The notes under the pieces are model-generated. The model had not been told where the DNA came from. It searched no databases and worked only from the letters and a program-made list of their open reading frames with translations. Shown one piece after another: positions 43,286 through 55,957 of a stretch of DNA of 64,000 nucleotides (its first letter is position 1; the number at the start of each line of letters is the position of its first letter). This DNA comes from Actinomyces sp. oral taxon 448 str. F0400 (lineage in GTDB: Bacteria > Actinomycetota > Actinomycetes > Actinomycetales > Actinomycetaceae): the NCBI RefSeq assembly GCF_000220835.1, contig NZ_GL985606.1, forward strand, positions 1,809,861 to 1,873,860. Reading direction: 5' to 3'. A program made the translations under genes and the position numbers.

Positions 43286-43696
43286 TCAGAACTGGATCTC
43301 GTCGAGGTTCGTAGAGGCGGGGCCCTCGACGGCCTCGTCGCCTCCGGCCGGCGCAGTGTCCAGGGGGATGTCGGAGAACATGTCCTCCTCCGCGGCGCGC
43401 CGCGCCTTCTCAGCCTCCGCGCGGCGGGTGCGGGCCTCGTCCCCCGGGATGACCTGGAGCCTGTCCTCGGACACCTCGCGCAGAGCGATGCTCAACGCCT
43501 TCTCGCCGGCGTCGGCCTCGATCAGCGGGCCGAAGAATTCGAACTGGTTGTCCTCGAGCTGCTGGGTGTAGGTGTTGATCTGGCGTGCGCGTTTGGCGGC
43601 CTCCACCACGAGCCCGTACTTGGAGTCGACCTTCTCGAGCAGGTCGTCGATCGGAGGGTTGGTGATGCCCTCGGGCTGTGCAGAGGTTCCGAGCAT
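43286..43696 (-). CDS. rpoZ: RNA polymerase omega subunit
   Basis: 136 aa. Omega assists assembly of the beta' subunit. The core is [30 protein letters not shown] (the conserved region that contacts beta'), then [16 protein letters not shown]. The C-terminal 45 residues form an acidic low-complexity tail, longer than in E. coli but seen in other actinobacteria. The ATG at 43696 has GGGGAGAAG just upstream; a TTG at 43732 is less likely. It follows gmk and precedes coaBC in the usual order. Confidence 0.95.
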   Translation of the reverse strand: MLGTSAQPEGITNPPIDDLLEKVDSKYGLVVEAAKRARQINTYTQQLEDNQFEFFGPLIEADAGEKALSIALREVSEDRLQVIPGDEARTRRAEAEKARRAAEEDMFSDIPLDTAPAGGDEAVEGPASTNLDEIQF

Positions 43697-43789
43697 GAGC
43701 TTCTCCCCGTTTTCCCGTGCGTCGACGTTCAATCGGCGTCCGGATGACGTGATGACTGACGTATCAGTGCTGATGGTAGCCGCGCCAGT

Positions 43790-44365
43790 CTAACCTTTGA
43801 GCCCCAGGAGAGATTCGAGCTCATCCGTGGCACGTGCCACGGTGTCGTTGACGATGAGGTGATCGAACTCCCCGGCGGCGTCCATCTCCATGCGCGCGGT
43901 GGCCAGACGGCGCTCCTGCTCGCGAGAGTTCTCCGTGCCGCGACCGGTCAGGCGCGCGACGAGCGCCTCCCAGTTCGGCGGCATGAGGAAGACCAGCTGG
44001 GCCGAGGGCATGGAACGGCGGACCTGCCGGGCTCCCGCCAGGTCGATCTCGAGCAGGGCCGGGCGACCGTCGTTCAGCCGGGCCTGAACCGGTTCGCGGG
44101 GTGTGCCGTAACGGTGCGCCCCGTGAACCAGGGCCCACTCCAGCATCTGCCCCTCGGCGACCAGCTCGTCGAACTCCGCGTCGGACACGAAGTAGTAGTG
44201 CACACCGTCGACCTCACCCGGCCTGGGCGGGCGCGTGGTCACCGAAACCGAAACGAACAGATCGGGGTGACGGCGTCGCAGCTCGGCGACGACCGTGCCC
44301 TTGCCCACGGCTGTGGGACCGGCGAGAACGGTCAGACGGGAGGACGGGACCGGGGAGGCTGCCAT
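43790..44365 (-). CDS. gmk: Guanylate kinase
   Basis: 191 aa. Phosphorylates GMP to GDP. The P-loop is GPTAVGKGT (residues about 16-24; most homologues have GPSGVGK, so the T-A pair is a mild variation), followed by VSVSVTTRPPRPGEVDGVHYYFV (GMP binding), MLEWALVHGAHRYGTP, LLEIDLAGARQVRR and the lid region RLTGRGTENSREQERRL. No strong ribosome site precedes the ATG at 44365, and coupling to pyrF (34 bp upstream) is probable. The mihF gene that usually lies between pyrF and gmk in actinobacteria is missing. Confidence 0.95.
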   Translation of the reverse strand: MAASPVPSSRLTVLAGPTAVGKGTVVAELRRRHPDLFVSVSVTTRPPRPGEVDGVHYYFVSDAEFDELVAEGQMLEWALVHGAHRYGTPREPVQARLNDGRPALLEIDLAGARQVRRSMPSAQLVFLMPPNWEALVARLTGRGTENSREQERRLATARMEMDAAGEFDHLIVNDTVARATDELESLLGLKG

Positions 44366-44399
44366 GCCCGTATGATGCCCCAAGCGTTCGCGTCGGCGG

Positions 44400-45325
44400 T
44401 CAGCCCCGCAGCGCCAGGAGGGCCTGCTGGGCCGCGACCCGCGCAGCCGCCCGCAAGGCCGGGGCGTGTGGTCCCGCCTGCAGCACGCCGCGCGAGGTGG
44501 AGGCGAGCACGTGGTGCCGGGCGTCGCCGAAGACCTCAGCGAGCTCCTTGGCCCCCGCCCCCTGCGCTCCGACGCCCGGCGCCAGTAGCGGGCCCCCCGC
44601 CGACCGCAGGTCGATGCCGAGCTCGGCCACGGCGCCACCGACAGTCGCACCGATGACAAGACCGACGCTGCCGAGCACCCCGGCACGCTGGGCCGACTCG
44701 TTGAGAGCGCCCACGCCCTCGACGATACCCCGGGCGACGGACCACTCCCCCGCCGTCGTGCGCATGACGGCGTGCTGGACGTCGGAGCCCTCCGGATTCG
44801 ACGTCAGAGCCAGCACGAACACGCCGCGCCCGTTGCTCTCCGCCAGTTCCAGCGCCGGGGCCAACGAGCCGAGCCCGAGGTAGGGCGAGACCGTGATGGC
44901 ATCAGCGGCCAGCGGAGAGCCGTCGGTAAGGTAGGCCTGGGCGTAACCGCTCATGGTGGAACCGATATCACCTCGCTTGACGTCGAGGACGCACAGGGTT
45001 CCGGTTGCGCGCAGGGCGGCCAGAGTCTCCTCCAGAACCGCGATGCCGGCGGCCCCGTGCCTCTCGAAGAAGGCCGACTGCGGTTTGACGGCCGCGACCC
45101 TGCCGCCGAGAGCCTCCACGGTGCGCAGGGCGAACTCCCTCAGTCCCTGCGGCGTGTCCGGCAGGCCCCAGGCCTCCAGCAGCGCACGGTGCGGGTCGAT
45201 TCCCACGCACAGCGGGCCGTGGGAATCCATGGCCCGGGCCAGGGCAGCTCCGAAGGGCAGCGTGCCCGGGACGTCCCTCGCCCTTTCATCTTCGTCTCGG
45301 ACTCCTCCGCGGACGTCGGCGGAGC

Positions 45326-45329
<4 letters not shown>
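44400..45329 (-). CDS. pyrF: Orotidine 5'-phosphate decarboxylase
   Basis: 309 aa, the last step of UMP synthesis. The length and the motif [13 protein letters not shown] (catalytic Lys-Asp network) mark the longer actinobacterial PyrF type. Other segments are [48 protein letters not shown] and [12 protein letters not shown] (phosphate loop). Its ATG overlaps the carB stop by 4 bp (ATGA), making it the final gene of the pyr operon. Confidence 0.95.
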
Positions 45330-48673
<3,344 letters not shown>

Positions 48674-48674
48674 G

Positions 48675-49943
48675 TCAGTGCGCCTCCTGGGTCGTCTCGG
48701 GAGCCGTACCGTCCCGGTGGGAGACCATGAGCTCGATGAACCGGTCGAACAAGTGCTCCCCGTCGTGGGGGCCCGCGGCCGCCTCGGGATGGAACTGCAC
48801 GGAGAAGGCCGGCATGTTCAGGGCCCGCAGCCCTTCGACGACGTCGTCGTTCAGCCCGACGTGAGAGACCTCGATGGGCCCGTAGCGGCCCGAGTCGTAG
48901 GGGGCCGTGCTGGGGGCGTCGATGGGCGCGTCCACGGCGAAGCCGTGATTGTGCGCGGTGATCTCGACGCGTCCGGTGGCGCGGTCGAGCACCGGCTGGT
49001 TGACGCCGCGGTGGCCGTAGCCGAGCTTATAGGTGCCGTAGCCCAGCGCCCGCCCGAAGATCTGGTTGCCCAGGCAGATGCCGAAGAACGGGATGCCGGC
49101 GTCCAGAACTCCGCGCAGCAGCTCGACCTCACCTGTCGCGGCGCCCGGGTCGCCCGGCCCATTGGAGAAGAAGACGCCGTCAGGACCGAGGGCGAGCACC
49201 TGGGCCAGAGACGTGGTCTGCGGCAAAACGTGGACGCGCACGCCCCGCTCTGCCAACTGCCACGGGGTGCGGGCCTTGATGCCCAGGTCGATGGCGGCGA
49301 CCCGGGCCACGGGTTCGCGCCCCTCGAAGCGTCCCGAGGGCTCGACGACGTAGTGCTCGCGCGTACTGACCTCGCCGGCCAGGGCCTGACCGGCCATGGG
49401 GGGCGAGACGCGCACGGCGTCCAGGCAGATGTCGACGGCCGCTGCGGACGGTCCCGCCGGATCATCGGCGCCGGCGGGCAGGGCCGCCCCGGAGAAGATG
49501 CCCGCGCGCATGGCGCCGCGCTCGCGCAGATGCCGGGTCAGCGCCCGAGTGTCGACCTCGCAGACGCCGACCACGCCGGCGTCAGCCAGCTCGTCCTCTA
49601 GCTCCCGACGCGACCTCCAGCTCGAGGCGCGCCGCGCCGGATCGCGCACGACGTAGCCAGCGACCCAGATGCGCCCCGACTCGCGATCCTCGTCGTTAAC
49701 GCCGGTATTGCCGATGTGCGGGGCCGTCATGACGACGATCTGGTGATGGTAGGACGGGTCGGTGAGGGTCTCCTGATAGCCGGTCATGCCGGTGTTGAAG
49801 ACGATCTCCCCGACGGCGCGCCCCGCGGCGCCGTAAGCCGCGCCCCGCAGGACGTAGCCGTCCTCCAGGACTAGCAGAGCCTTTCCGCGGGTCTGGGAGC
49901 GCCGCGATCCCGGCGCCGTGCGCGCAGCGGATGCAATCGGCAT
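48675..49943 (-). CDS. carA: Carbamoyl-phosphate synthase small subunit (glutaminase)
   Basis: 422 aa. Class I glutamine amidotransferase that delivers ammonia to CarB. The N-domain reads [35 protein letters not shown] and [16 protein letters not shown]; the triad region has [29 protein letters not shown] (nucleophile Cys) and [15 protein letters not shown] (His/Glu). It begins 1 bp after the pyrC stop and ends 1 bp before carB, so all are one transcript. Confidence 0.97.
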   Translation of the reverse strand: MPIASAARTAPGSRRSQTRGKALLVLEDGYVLRGAAYGAAGRAVGEIVFNTGMTGYQETLTDPSYHHQIVVMTAPHIGNTGVNDEDRESGRIWVAGYVVRDPARRASSWRSRRELEDELADAGVVGVCEVDTRALTRHLRERGAMRAGIFSGAALPAGADDPAGPSAAAVDICLDAVRVSPPMAGQALAGEVSTREHYVVEPSGRFEGREPVARVAAIDLGIKARTPWQLAERGVRVHVLPQTTSLAQVLALGPDGVFFSNGPGDPGAATGEVELLRGVLDAGIPFFGICLGNQIFGRALGYGTYKLGYGHRGVNQPVLDRATGRVEITAHNHGFAVDAPIDAPSTAPYDSGRYGPIEVSHVGLNDDVVEGLRALNMPAFSVQFHPEAAAGPHDGEHLFDRFIELMVSHRDGTAPETTQEAH

Positions 49944-49944
49944 C

Positions 49945-51255
49945 TCAGGCCTCCCGCGTGCGGATCGGGACCCCGTCGAGCACGGTCGCCCGGCCGTGCA
50001 GGAAGGTGGCCCGCACCTGACCGGGAAGCCGCATGCCCGCGTAGGGGGTGTTGGCCGAATGCGTCCACTGCGCCCGGCCGTCGACGGTGCGCCGCACGTC
50101 GGGGTCGATCAGCGTGAGATTAGCGGGGGCGCCCGCCTCCAGGCCCCGCCCCTGGTCGTCCACCCGCCCGATGAGGGCCGGCGCGCTCGACATGACCCGA
50201 GCGAGGTCGCGCCAGCTCATGCGCCCAGTGCTCACCATGGTCTCGATGAGAACCGGCAGGGCTGTCTCCAGCCCCGTCATGCCGAAGGCGCCGGCCTGCC
50301 ATTCGCAGTCCTTGTCCTCCAGCGGGTGAGGAGCGTGGTCGGTGCCGACGACGTCGATGGTGCCGTCGGCCAGCGCTCGACGCACGGCCTCGACGTCCTC
50401 GGCGGTGCGCAGCGGCGGGTTGACCTTGTACAGGGGCGAGTACGTGCGCGCCATCTCGTCGGTCAGCAGCAGGTGGTGCGGAGTGACCTCGGCAGTCACG
50501 TCGATGCCGCGAGCCTTGGCCCAGCGGACGATGTCGACGCTTCCGGCCGTCGACAGATGGCACACGTGCAGGCGGGATCCCACATGCTGGGCCAGCAGGA
50601 CGTCGCGGGCGATGATCGACTCCTCGGCCACGGCCGGCCAACCACGCAACCCCAGTTCGGCGGAGACGACGCCCTCGTGCATCTGGGCGTCCTCGGTCAG
50701 GCGGGGATCCTGAGCGTGCTGGGCGACGACCCCGTCGAAGCTCTTGACGTACTCCAGTGCGCGGCGCATGAGGACGGGGTCGGCCACGCACCGCCCGTCG
50801 TCGGAGAAGATGCGGACCCGGGCGGCGCAGTGCGCCATGGCGCTCATCTCCGACAGGTGCCGGCCCTCCAGACCGGCGCTCACGGAGCCGATCGGATGAA
50901 CGTCGACCCAGCCCGCCTCGCGGCCCAGCCTCAGAACCTGCTCGACGACGCCGGCGTTGTCCTGGACGGGAGTGGTATTGGCCATGGCGAACACGGCGGT
51001 GTACCCGCCCACGGCGGCGGCCCGGGTACCGGTGAAGACGGTTTCAGCACTTTCACCGCCGGGCTCGCGCAGATGGGTGTGGATGTCGACCAGGCCGGGC
51101 AGAGCCACCAGGCCATCCGCGTCATAGCGGTGGACGTCGTCCGGAGCCCGGGCGGCGGCGTCGGGGCCGACGGCGGCGATAATGCCGTCGACCAGCAGAA
51201 TGTCGGCGGCGGACTCGCCGTAGGGGCGAGCTCCGGTCAGCAGGTGCGCGATCAC
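49945..51255 (-). CDS. pyrC: Dihydroorotase
   Basis: 436 aa, class I amidohydrolase closing the ring of carbamoyl-aspartate. Zinc ligands and substrate residues appear in [43 protein letters not shown] and [15 protein letters not shown] (catalytic Asp). The GTG start at 51255 overlaps the pyrB stop (GTGA) and is preceded by AAGGGAA; the frame upstream of that is pyrB sequence in another frame. Confidence 0.96.
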   Translation of the reverse strand: MIAHLLTGARPYGESAADILLVDGIIAAVGPDAAARAPDDVHRYDADGLVALPGLVDIHTHLREPGGESAETVFTGTRAAAVGGYTAVFAMANTTPVQDNAGVVEQVLRLGREAGWVDVHPIGSVSAGLEGRHLSEMSAMAHCAARVRIFSDDGRCVADPVLMRRALEYVKSFDGVVAQHAQDPRLTEDAQMHEGVVSAELGLRGWPAVAEESIIARDVLLAQHVGSRLHVCHLSTAGSVDIVRWAKARGIDVTAEVTPHHLLLTDEMARTYSPLYKVNPPLRTAEDVEAVRRALADGTIDVVGTDHAPHPLEDKDCEWQAGAFGMTGLETALPVLIETMVSTGRMSWRDLARVMSSAPALIGRVDDQGRGLEAGAPANLTLIDPDVRRTVDGRAQWTHSANTPYAGMRLPGQVRATFLHGRATVLDGVPIRTREA

Positions 51256-52256
51256 AGCTGATTCCCTTCGTCGGCCAGGAGGAGGTAGAGAGCGGCCATG
51301 CGCACCGACACACCGTTGCCGACCTGCTCGATGACGCGTGAGCGGGGGTCGTCCGCGGCCTCCGCGGTGATTTCCAGGCCGCGGTTCATCGGACCGGGAT
51401 GCATGACGATGGCGTGGGACGGCATGGCCGCGCGACGCGCAAGGTTCAGACCGTAGGCCTGCGAGTACTCGGCCGGGCTGGGGAAGAAGCCGCCCCCGGC
51501 GGCGCTCATCCGCTCGCGCTGGATGCGCAACATCATGACGGCGTCGGGCTCGACCTCCTCGATGGCCGCGTCGAGGTCGTAGCGCACCCGGCAGGTCCAT
51601 TCATCCATGCCGACCGGCAGGAGAGTCGGCGGGGCCACGAGGGTGACCCGGGCTCCCAGAGTGGTCAGCAGAGCGACGTTGGAACGGGCCACGCGGGAGT
51701 GGAGGACGTCCCCGACGATGACGACCCTCGCCCCGGCGAGATCGCGTCCCTGCGGCGCCGGGGTGCCGTCCCCGGCGCGGGCGGCGCCCGAGTCCGGGCC
51801 GCCGGGCGCGTACCAGCGACGCAGGGTCATGGCGTCCAGGAGCGCCTGCGTGGGATGCTGATGAGTGCCGTCGCCCGCGTTGAGGACGGGGACGTCGATC
51901 CAACCGGCGTGGGCGAGCAGGTGGGCGGCCCCGCACGCGCGGTGACGCACGACGACGGCGTCGGCCCCCATGGCCATGATCGTCTGGGCCGTGTCCTTGA
52001 GCGACTCGCCCTTGGAGACGCTCGACCCCTTGGCGGAGAAGTTGATGACGTCGGCGCTCAAACGCTTGGCGGCGGCTTCAAAGGATAGGCGCGTGCGAGT
52101 GGAGTCCTCGAAGAAGAGGTTGACGACGGTCTTGCCGCGCAGGGTGGGCAGCTTCTTGACGGCGTGACGCTGGGTGGCGGCCATGGCCTCGGCGGTATCG
52201 AGGATCATGACGGCCTCTTCATGAGTCAGATCCTGTGCGGACAGCAGGTGCTTCAC
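51252..52256 (-). CDS. pyrB: Aspartate carbamoyltransferase catalytic subunit
   Basis: 334 aa. Condenses carbamoyl phosphate with aspartate. Motifs: [19 protein letters not shown] (carbamoyl-phosphate loop), [37 protein letters not shown] and [14 protein letters not shown] (240s aspartate loop). A Gly/Ala/Pro-rich insertion of about 20 residues ([15 protein letters not shown]) lies before the second domain. No pyrI regulatory gene is nearby. GTG start at 52256 overlaps pyrR by 4 bp. Confidence 0.96.
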   Translation of the reverse strand: MKHLLSAQDLTHEEAVMILDTAEAMAATQRHAVKKLPTLRGKTVVNLFFEDSTRTRLSFEAAAKRLSADVINFSAKGSSVSKGESLKDTAQTIMAMGADAVVVRHRACGAAHLLAHAGWIDVPVLNAGDGTHQHPTQALLDAMTLRRWYAPGGPDSGAARAGDGTPAPQGRDLAGARVVIVGDVLHSRVARSNVALLTTLGARVTLVAPPTLLPVGMDEWTCRVRYDLDAAIEEVEPDAVMMLRIQRERMSAAGGGFFPSPAEYSQAYGLNLARRAAMPSHAIVMHPGPMNRGLEITAEAADDPRSRVIEQVGNGVSVRMAALYLLLADEGNQL

Positions 52257-52870
52257 CGGGCGGCCTCCTCGTCCCGGGCGCCGGTGACATCATGGATGGT
52301 GACGGCGTCGGCGGGTGCGCCGAGCTCGGTCAGCGAGACGACGACCGTCTCGGTGCGGGAGGTCGGCAGGTTCTTGCCGACGTAGTCGGCGCGGATCGGC
52401 AGCTCGCGGTGGCCGCGGTCGACCAGGACCGCGAGCTGGACGGCATCGGCACGCCCGACCGAGCCCAGGGCGTCCAGTGCCGCACGGATGGTGCGTCCGG
52501 AGTACAGGACATCGTCGACCAGAATGACGGTGCGTCCCTCGAGCGTGCCGCCGGGGATCCGGGTGGGCTGCGGAACGCGGATGGGGTGGCGACCCAGGTC
52601 GTCACGGAACATGGTGATGTCCAGCGTTCCGACGGGGACCGAGGCGGCGGGGGGTCGGCAGCCGGACAGCGCGGCCTCCTCCGTCAGCGCGACGGTCAGG
52701 GCTCCGCCGAGGCGGCTGGCCAGGGGGACGCCGCCCGAGGGGATACCCAGGAGGAGGACGTCGTCAACGCCCCGATTGCGTTCGACGATCTCGTGAGCGA
52801 TGCGGACGAGAGAGCGCTGGATCTCGGCTGCGCCGAGGATCCGCTTCCCGGTGGGCTGCTTGTCGGCCAC
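52253..52870 (-). CDS. pyrR: Bifunctional pyr operon regulator / uracil phosphoribosyltransferase PyrR
   Basis: 205 aa. PyrR binds pyr mRNA when UMP is abundant and reduces expression; many members also have uracil phosphoribosyltransferase activity. Phosphoribosyltransferase motifs are [33 protein letters not shown] and the PRPP loop [18 protein letters not shown], followed by [23 protein letters not shown]. The GTG start at 52870 is preceded by AAGGAGG at 11 nt, which is embedded in the RNA structure described next. First gene of pyrRBC-carAB-pyrF. Confidence 0.95.
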   Translation of the reverse strand: MADKQPTGKRILGAAEIQRSLVRIAHEIVERNRGVDDVLLLGIPSGGVPLASRLGGALTVALTEEAALSGCRPPAASVPVGTLDITMFRDDLGRHPIRVPQPTRIPGGTLEGRTVILVDDVLYSGRTIRAALDALGSVGRADAVQLAVLVDRGHRELPIRADYVGKNLPTSRTETVVVSLTELGAPADAVTIHDVTGARDEEAAR

Positions 52871-52884
52871 GGTGACGTGGACCT

Positions 52885-52915
52885 CCTTCTTCGCCTCACT
52901 GGACGAGCTTCAAGG
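52885..52915 (-). promoter_or_regulatory. PyrR-binding RNA element overlapping the pyrR Shine-Dalgarno
   Basis: On the minus strand the leader contains GTCCAGTGAGGC (52904-52893), matching the conserved PyrR-binding loop (UCCAGAGAGGCU type). A stem-bulge structure can form: CCTT (52915-52912) with AAGG (52888-52885), an internal loop, and GCTC with GAGGC closing the GTCCAGT loop. The 3' AAGG is part of the AAGGAGG ribosome site of pyrR, so PyrR binding would hide it. This is the arrangement described for translational repression in mycobacteria. Confidence 0.75.
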
Positions 52916-52930
52916 ATGTCTGGCAGCGCG

Positions 52931-52936
52931 ATAATA
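52931..52936 (-). promoter_or_regulatory. -10 hexamer of the pyr operon
   Basis: TATTAT on the minus strand (five of six matches), centred in the imperfect palindrome GCGCGATAATAGCGCGC (52926-52942). Start near 52924 would give a leader of about 54 nt consisting mostly of the PyrR element. The -35 region is poor. Confidence 0.5.
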
Positions 52937-52998
52937 GCGCGCCACCCGCCCGCCGGGTGCGTTCACCGCGTGCCTGTTGAGCGACTGCCGGACGTTCA

Positions 52999-53724
52999 TC
53001 AGGCGTAGGGGACCCGCGGGTCGGACGCGTTGTCCGCAAGCGAACGAATCTTGGCGATGAGGACCGCGTGGGTGATGAGGAGGGCGAGAGCGCAGACGAG
53101 CCCGATCCCCAATCCGATCACCGCCGGATCGCTCCTACTCCAGCCCAGGTAGTCGACAGCGCTCATGACGACGACCACCACTGTGACGGCCGGCGCCCCC
53201 TGGAGGACGGAAACGGCCAGAAGCGCGCCGGTGACGGACCTGGCCCCGTCCCAGTGGGCGGGTTGCGGGGAGGAGTCCGAATAAACCCGCACGCACGCCG
53301 CCAGGGACAAACCGAAGGATGTGGCCCACAAGATGCCGATGAGCCACGGCAGAACCATGATGCTCATGGCCACTATCACGAACCAGAAGGCGACCGCATC
53401 GGTGGACCCGGCCCCGGAGGACCTCGACGACCCCGTGCTCACAGAGGCGAAGAACAAGAGCACCGTGAGCAGCTGCACCGTCTCGGAGACGACACCGGTG
53501 ATCACCCCTCCCAGGGCCAGGCCCCGAGTGGTTCTACGACTCCTGTTCGCAGTCTCCTCGGGACTCGGCGGTGGAATGACGAACACCGGCGGTGGAATGA
53601 ACGGCGCGCCGCCCGGCCCGTACGGCGAACCCGGTGCATACGGGGGCCGTTGGGATCCGCCGGAGTGCGAGGAGGCGGTCGGATCGGAGTACGGGCCGGG
53701 CTGGTAAGGCGGGTACTGGCTCAT
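52999..53724 (-). CDS. Small proline-rich membrane protein of unknown function
   Basis: 241 aa, family not recognised. The first 60 residues are a Pro/Tyr/Gly/Ser-rich cytosolic tail (MSQYPPYQPGPYSDPTASS; PYAPGSPYGPGGAPFIPPP), as in many actinobacterial tail-plus-helices proteins. Four hydrophobic segments follow: GLALGGVITGVVSETVQLLTVLLFF, AVAFWFVIVAMSIMVLPWLIGILW, ALLAVSVLQGAPAVTVVVVVMSA and VIGLGIGLVCALALLITHAVLIA. No catalytic motif is visible. GGAGAG precedes the ATG at 53724 by about 8 nt. It lies between nusB and pyrR, replacing nothing obvious. Confidence 0.8.
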   Translation of the reverse strand: MSQYPPYQPGPYSDPTASSHSGGSQRPPYAPGSPYGPGGAPFIPPPVFVIPPPSPEETANRSRRTTRGLALGGVITGVVSETVQLLTVLLFFASVSTGSSRSSGAGSTDAVAFWFVIVAMSIMVLPWLIGILWATSFGLSLAACVRVYSDSSPQPAHWDGARSVTGALLAVSVLQGAPAVTVVVVVMSAVDYLGWSRSDPAVIGLGIGLVCALALLITHAVLIAKIRSLADNASDPRVPYA

Positions 53725-54109
53725 GCTCTCAGCTCTCCGGAAGCTTCACGGCGGACGGACCGGCAGCGGCGGGCCCGCCGTCGGCGTCGAGCGCAGCCGT
53801 GCACCAAAATCCAACGGCCAGCGGACGGCCGCGGACACCCCAAGACATCATCGCATCGGGACGGGCGGTGCGCGGATCGCTGCCAGGACGGCCGCGGACA
53901 GGCCGGAACTGAAACGTGGTCACGCCCTCAGCCTAGACGGAGACCTCGTGACGTCGATGGGGCCCACTGCCCGGGCGGCGACCGGCGCTAGTCAATCATA
54001 GGCGATCAGGAGCTCAGCAAAAGTGATCGGCCGGCAGTCAGTGAGCCGCCCGACGTCGTCGGTAACGCGGTCCAAGGCGCCGGCGGGACCCCGTCGCCGG
54101 GTGCGACGT
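53725..54109. other. 385-bp gap between the membrane-protein gene and nusB
   Basis: No gene is supported; short open frames here lack ribosome sites and conserved sequence. The end near 54020-54055 carries a terminator for the nusB transcript, and the centre (53980-54030) is somewhat AT-richer and may hold the promoter of the membrane protein. Confidence 0.55.
54018..54054 (-). terminator. Rho-independent terminator downstream of nusB
   Basis: On the minus strand, GTCGGGCGGC (54054-54045) pairs with GCCGGCCGAT (54035-54026) with one mismatch and one G-U pair, around a 9-nt loop, and is followed by TTTT (54022-54019). It ends the long alaS-to-nusB run. Confidence 0.5.
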
Positions 54110-54655
54110 TCAGCGCAATGTGTCAGCCAGATCGCCGATGCGGCCGAGCAGACCGTTGAGGAACCTCGGGGAGTCGTCGGTCGACAGCATACGCCCTAGC
54201 GTCATGGCCTCATTGATGGCGACCGGGGCGTCAACCTCGTCGTTCCAGACGATCTCCCAGGTGGCGATCCGGGCGACCGCGCGGTCAACCGCCGGCATGC
54301 GCGCCAGCGTCCAGCCCTGAGCGTAGGTCTCGAGGATCTCATCGTCCTCCGCTAGGTGGTCCGCCACCCCGGCGAGGATCGTGCGAGTGTAGGCGGGAGC
54401 CTCGGTGTGGTTGGCGGAGTGGACAGCGCGCTCGGCCGCGAACTCGCGCAGGCGCTCGGCGGCCCCAGTCGGGTTGGACGCGCCCGACCCGGCCTCACCG
54501 TCGCCGGAGCGCAGCAGGCCGCGCTGGTCGGCCTCGAAGAGGATCTCGACGGCGCGGCGGCGCGCCTTGGTCCGGGCGGTGACAGCGTGCCTACTCCCGC
54601 TCCCCGATCCGGAGGCTCCGCCTGCCCGCCCGGTACTAGCCGTATCGTCAGCCAT
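54110..54655 (-). CDS. nusB: Transcription antitermination factor NusB
   Basis: 181 aa. NusB with NusE binds boxA RNA to prevent early termination in rRNA operons. After a Gly/Ser-rich N-terminal extension of about 25 residues comes TKARRRAVEILFEADQRG, then YTRTILAGVADHLAEDDEILETYAQGW and VDRAVARIATWEIVWNDEVDAPVAINEAMTLGRM, which are the NusB helical bundle signatures. ATG at 54655, 9 bp from the efp stop. Confidence 0.95.
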   Translation of the reverse strand: MADDTASTGRAGGASGSGSGSRHAVTARTKARRRAVEILFEADQRGLLRSGDGEAGSGASNPTGAAERLREFAAERAVHSANHTEAPAYTRTILAGVADHLAEDDEILETYAQGWTLARMPAVDRAVARIATWEIVWNDEVDAPVAINEAMTLGRMLSTDDSPRFLNGLLGRIGDLADTLR

Positions 54656-54663
54656 CGTGTCGG

Positions 54664-55227
54664 TCAGTCGGTAACCCGGCTGATGTAGGAACGCGACCGG
54701 GTGTCGACCTTGACCCTATCCCCCGTGTTGAGGAACAGCGGGACCTGAATTTCGGCACCGGTCTCAAGCGTGGCCGGCTTGGTGCCGGCGCTCGAGCGGT
54801 CGCCCTGCAGACCGGGCTCGGTGTGAGAGATCGTCAGGACGACGGCTGCCGGCAGCTCGATGAACAGGACGTCGTCGTCGTGGAAGGCGACGATGACGTC
54901 CTGACCCTCGAGCATGAGGTCAGCGGCGTCGCCGACCGTTTCGGCCGTCACGTAGGTCTGCTCGTAGGAGGTCAGGTCCATGAAGACGAAGCCGTCGCCG
55001 TCCCTGTAGGAGTACTGCATGTCGCGACGATCGACGGTGGCGGTCTCAATCTTCAGACCCGCGTTGAAGGTCTTGTCGACGGTCTTGCCCGACATGACGT
55101 TCTTGATCTTGGTGCGCACGAACGCGGGACCCTTGCCCGGCTTGACGTGCTGAAACTCGACCACCTGCCACAGCTGGCCCTCGAGGTTGAGCACCAGGCC
55201 GTTCTTCAGGTCGTTCGTCGTTGCCAC
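54664..55227 (-). CDS. efp: Translation elongation factor P
   Basis: 187 aa. EF-P rescues ribosomes stalled at polyproline. The three-domain protein starts [20 protein letters not shown]; the domain I tip reads [12 protein letters not shown], that is PGKGP with lysine at the tip, the actinobacterial subfamily reported to act without modification of the lysine. Later segments [14 protein letters not shown] and [29 protein letters not shown] complete domains II and III. GTG at 55227 with GAGGAA 8 nt upstream is preferred over a TTG-type start at 55254. Confidence 0.96.
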   Translation of the reverse strand: MATTNDLKNGLVLNLEGQLWQVVEFQHVKPGKGPAFVRTKIKNVMSGKTVDKTFNAGLKIETATVDRRDMQYSYRDGDGFVFMDLTSYEQTYVTAETVGDAADLMLEGQDVIVAFHDDDVLFIELPAAVVLTISHTEPGLQGDRSSAGTKPATLETGAEIQVPLFLNTGDRVKVDTRSRSYISRVTD

Positions 55228-55393
55228 GAGAGGATTCCTCACTGTTGGGGACACTGTTGAGAACTGGAAGAGTCTTGGAACGACGCGAGTCTACCGCGGG
55301 CTCCGCGCGCGACCTTCGCGCCCGCCTGCGAGGCCGGTCACGAGGACGAGCTCGTCGGCTGCGGTCGCCAACCGGAAGCCGGGCCGGCGACGA

Positions 55394-55957
55394 TCACCAG
55401 TCGTCGGCGATGAGGGCGGCCGCCTCGCGCGGAGTCGTCTGGGTGGTATCGATCTGCGCCGCGGCGAGTCCGCCGCACAGGGTCCGGCGGGCGTGCAGCA
55501 TCTGGACGAACGCGCGGCGGACGCCTCTCAGCGCTATCGAGCGTGGTGCGTCCAGGCCGTCGCGGGTGGCCAGGCACCGCGTGCTCGCCGTCAAAGCCAC
55601 AACGCGGCCGCCGGCATCGACCACCTCGTCCAGGGAGCGCCGGACCTCCGGGTCCTCCAGGCAGCCCGAGCCGAGCGCGATCACCATGGGCCGGTTCGCG
55701 GCCCGCGCCGCCCCGGCGAGCAGGTCGAGCGCGATAGCCGCCTCAATGCGTCGGTAGCGGACCTCGGGCACCGCGACCAGCGCCACGTCCGGGCTCGTGC
55801 CCGCGGCCCGGGCGACCTCCTCGCCCAGGTCCGCGACGGGCACTCCTCGAACCCCGGCCAGGGCCCGGCCCACGGTGGTGCACCCGGCTCCGGGCGGGCC
55901 GATCAGGACGACGGAGCCGGTCGGGCCGGATGCGTGCTCACCGCTCGTATCGCTCAT
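55394..55957 (-). CDS. Degenerate shikimate kinase-like protein (probably inactive)
   Basis: 187 aa, P-loop kinase fold. Compared with working shikimate kinases every active-site element is altered: the Walker A reads GPPGAGCTTVG with Cys26 in place of the invariant Lys; the DTD motif reads ADLGE; the shikimate-binding GGG is GSG (ALGSGCLED); the lid GRPLL is GLDAPRSIAL; the final RxPLY is RRTLCGG. Only the RRIE segment resembles the FRxxE motif. It overlaps the stop of the aroK-aroB fusion by 4 bp (ATGA), so it is translated with it. A regulatory or structural partner role is possible; catalysis is unlikely. Confidence 0.8.
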   Translation of the reverse strand: MSDTSGEHASGPTGSVVLIGPPGAGCTTVGRALAGVRGVPVADLGEEVARAAGTSPDVALVAVPEVRYRRIEAAIALDLLAGAARAANRPMVIALGSGCLEDPEVRRSLDEVVDAGGRVVALTASTRCLATRDGLDAPRSIALRGVRRAFVQMLHARRTLCGGLAAAQIDTTQTTPREAAALIADDW

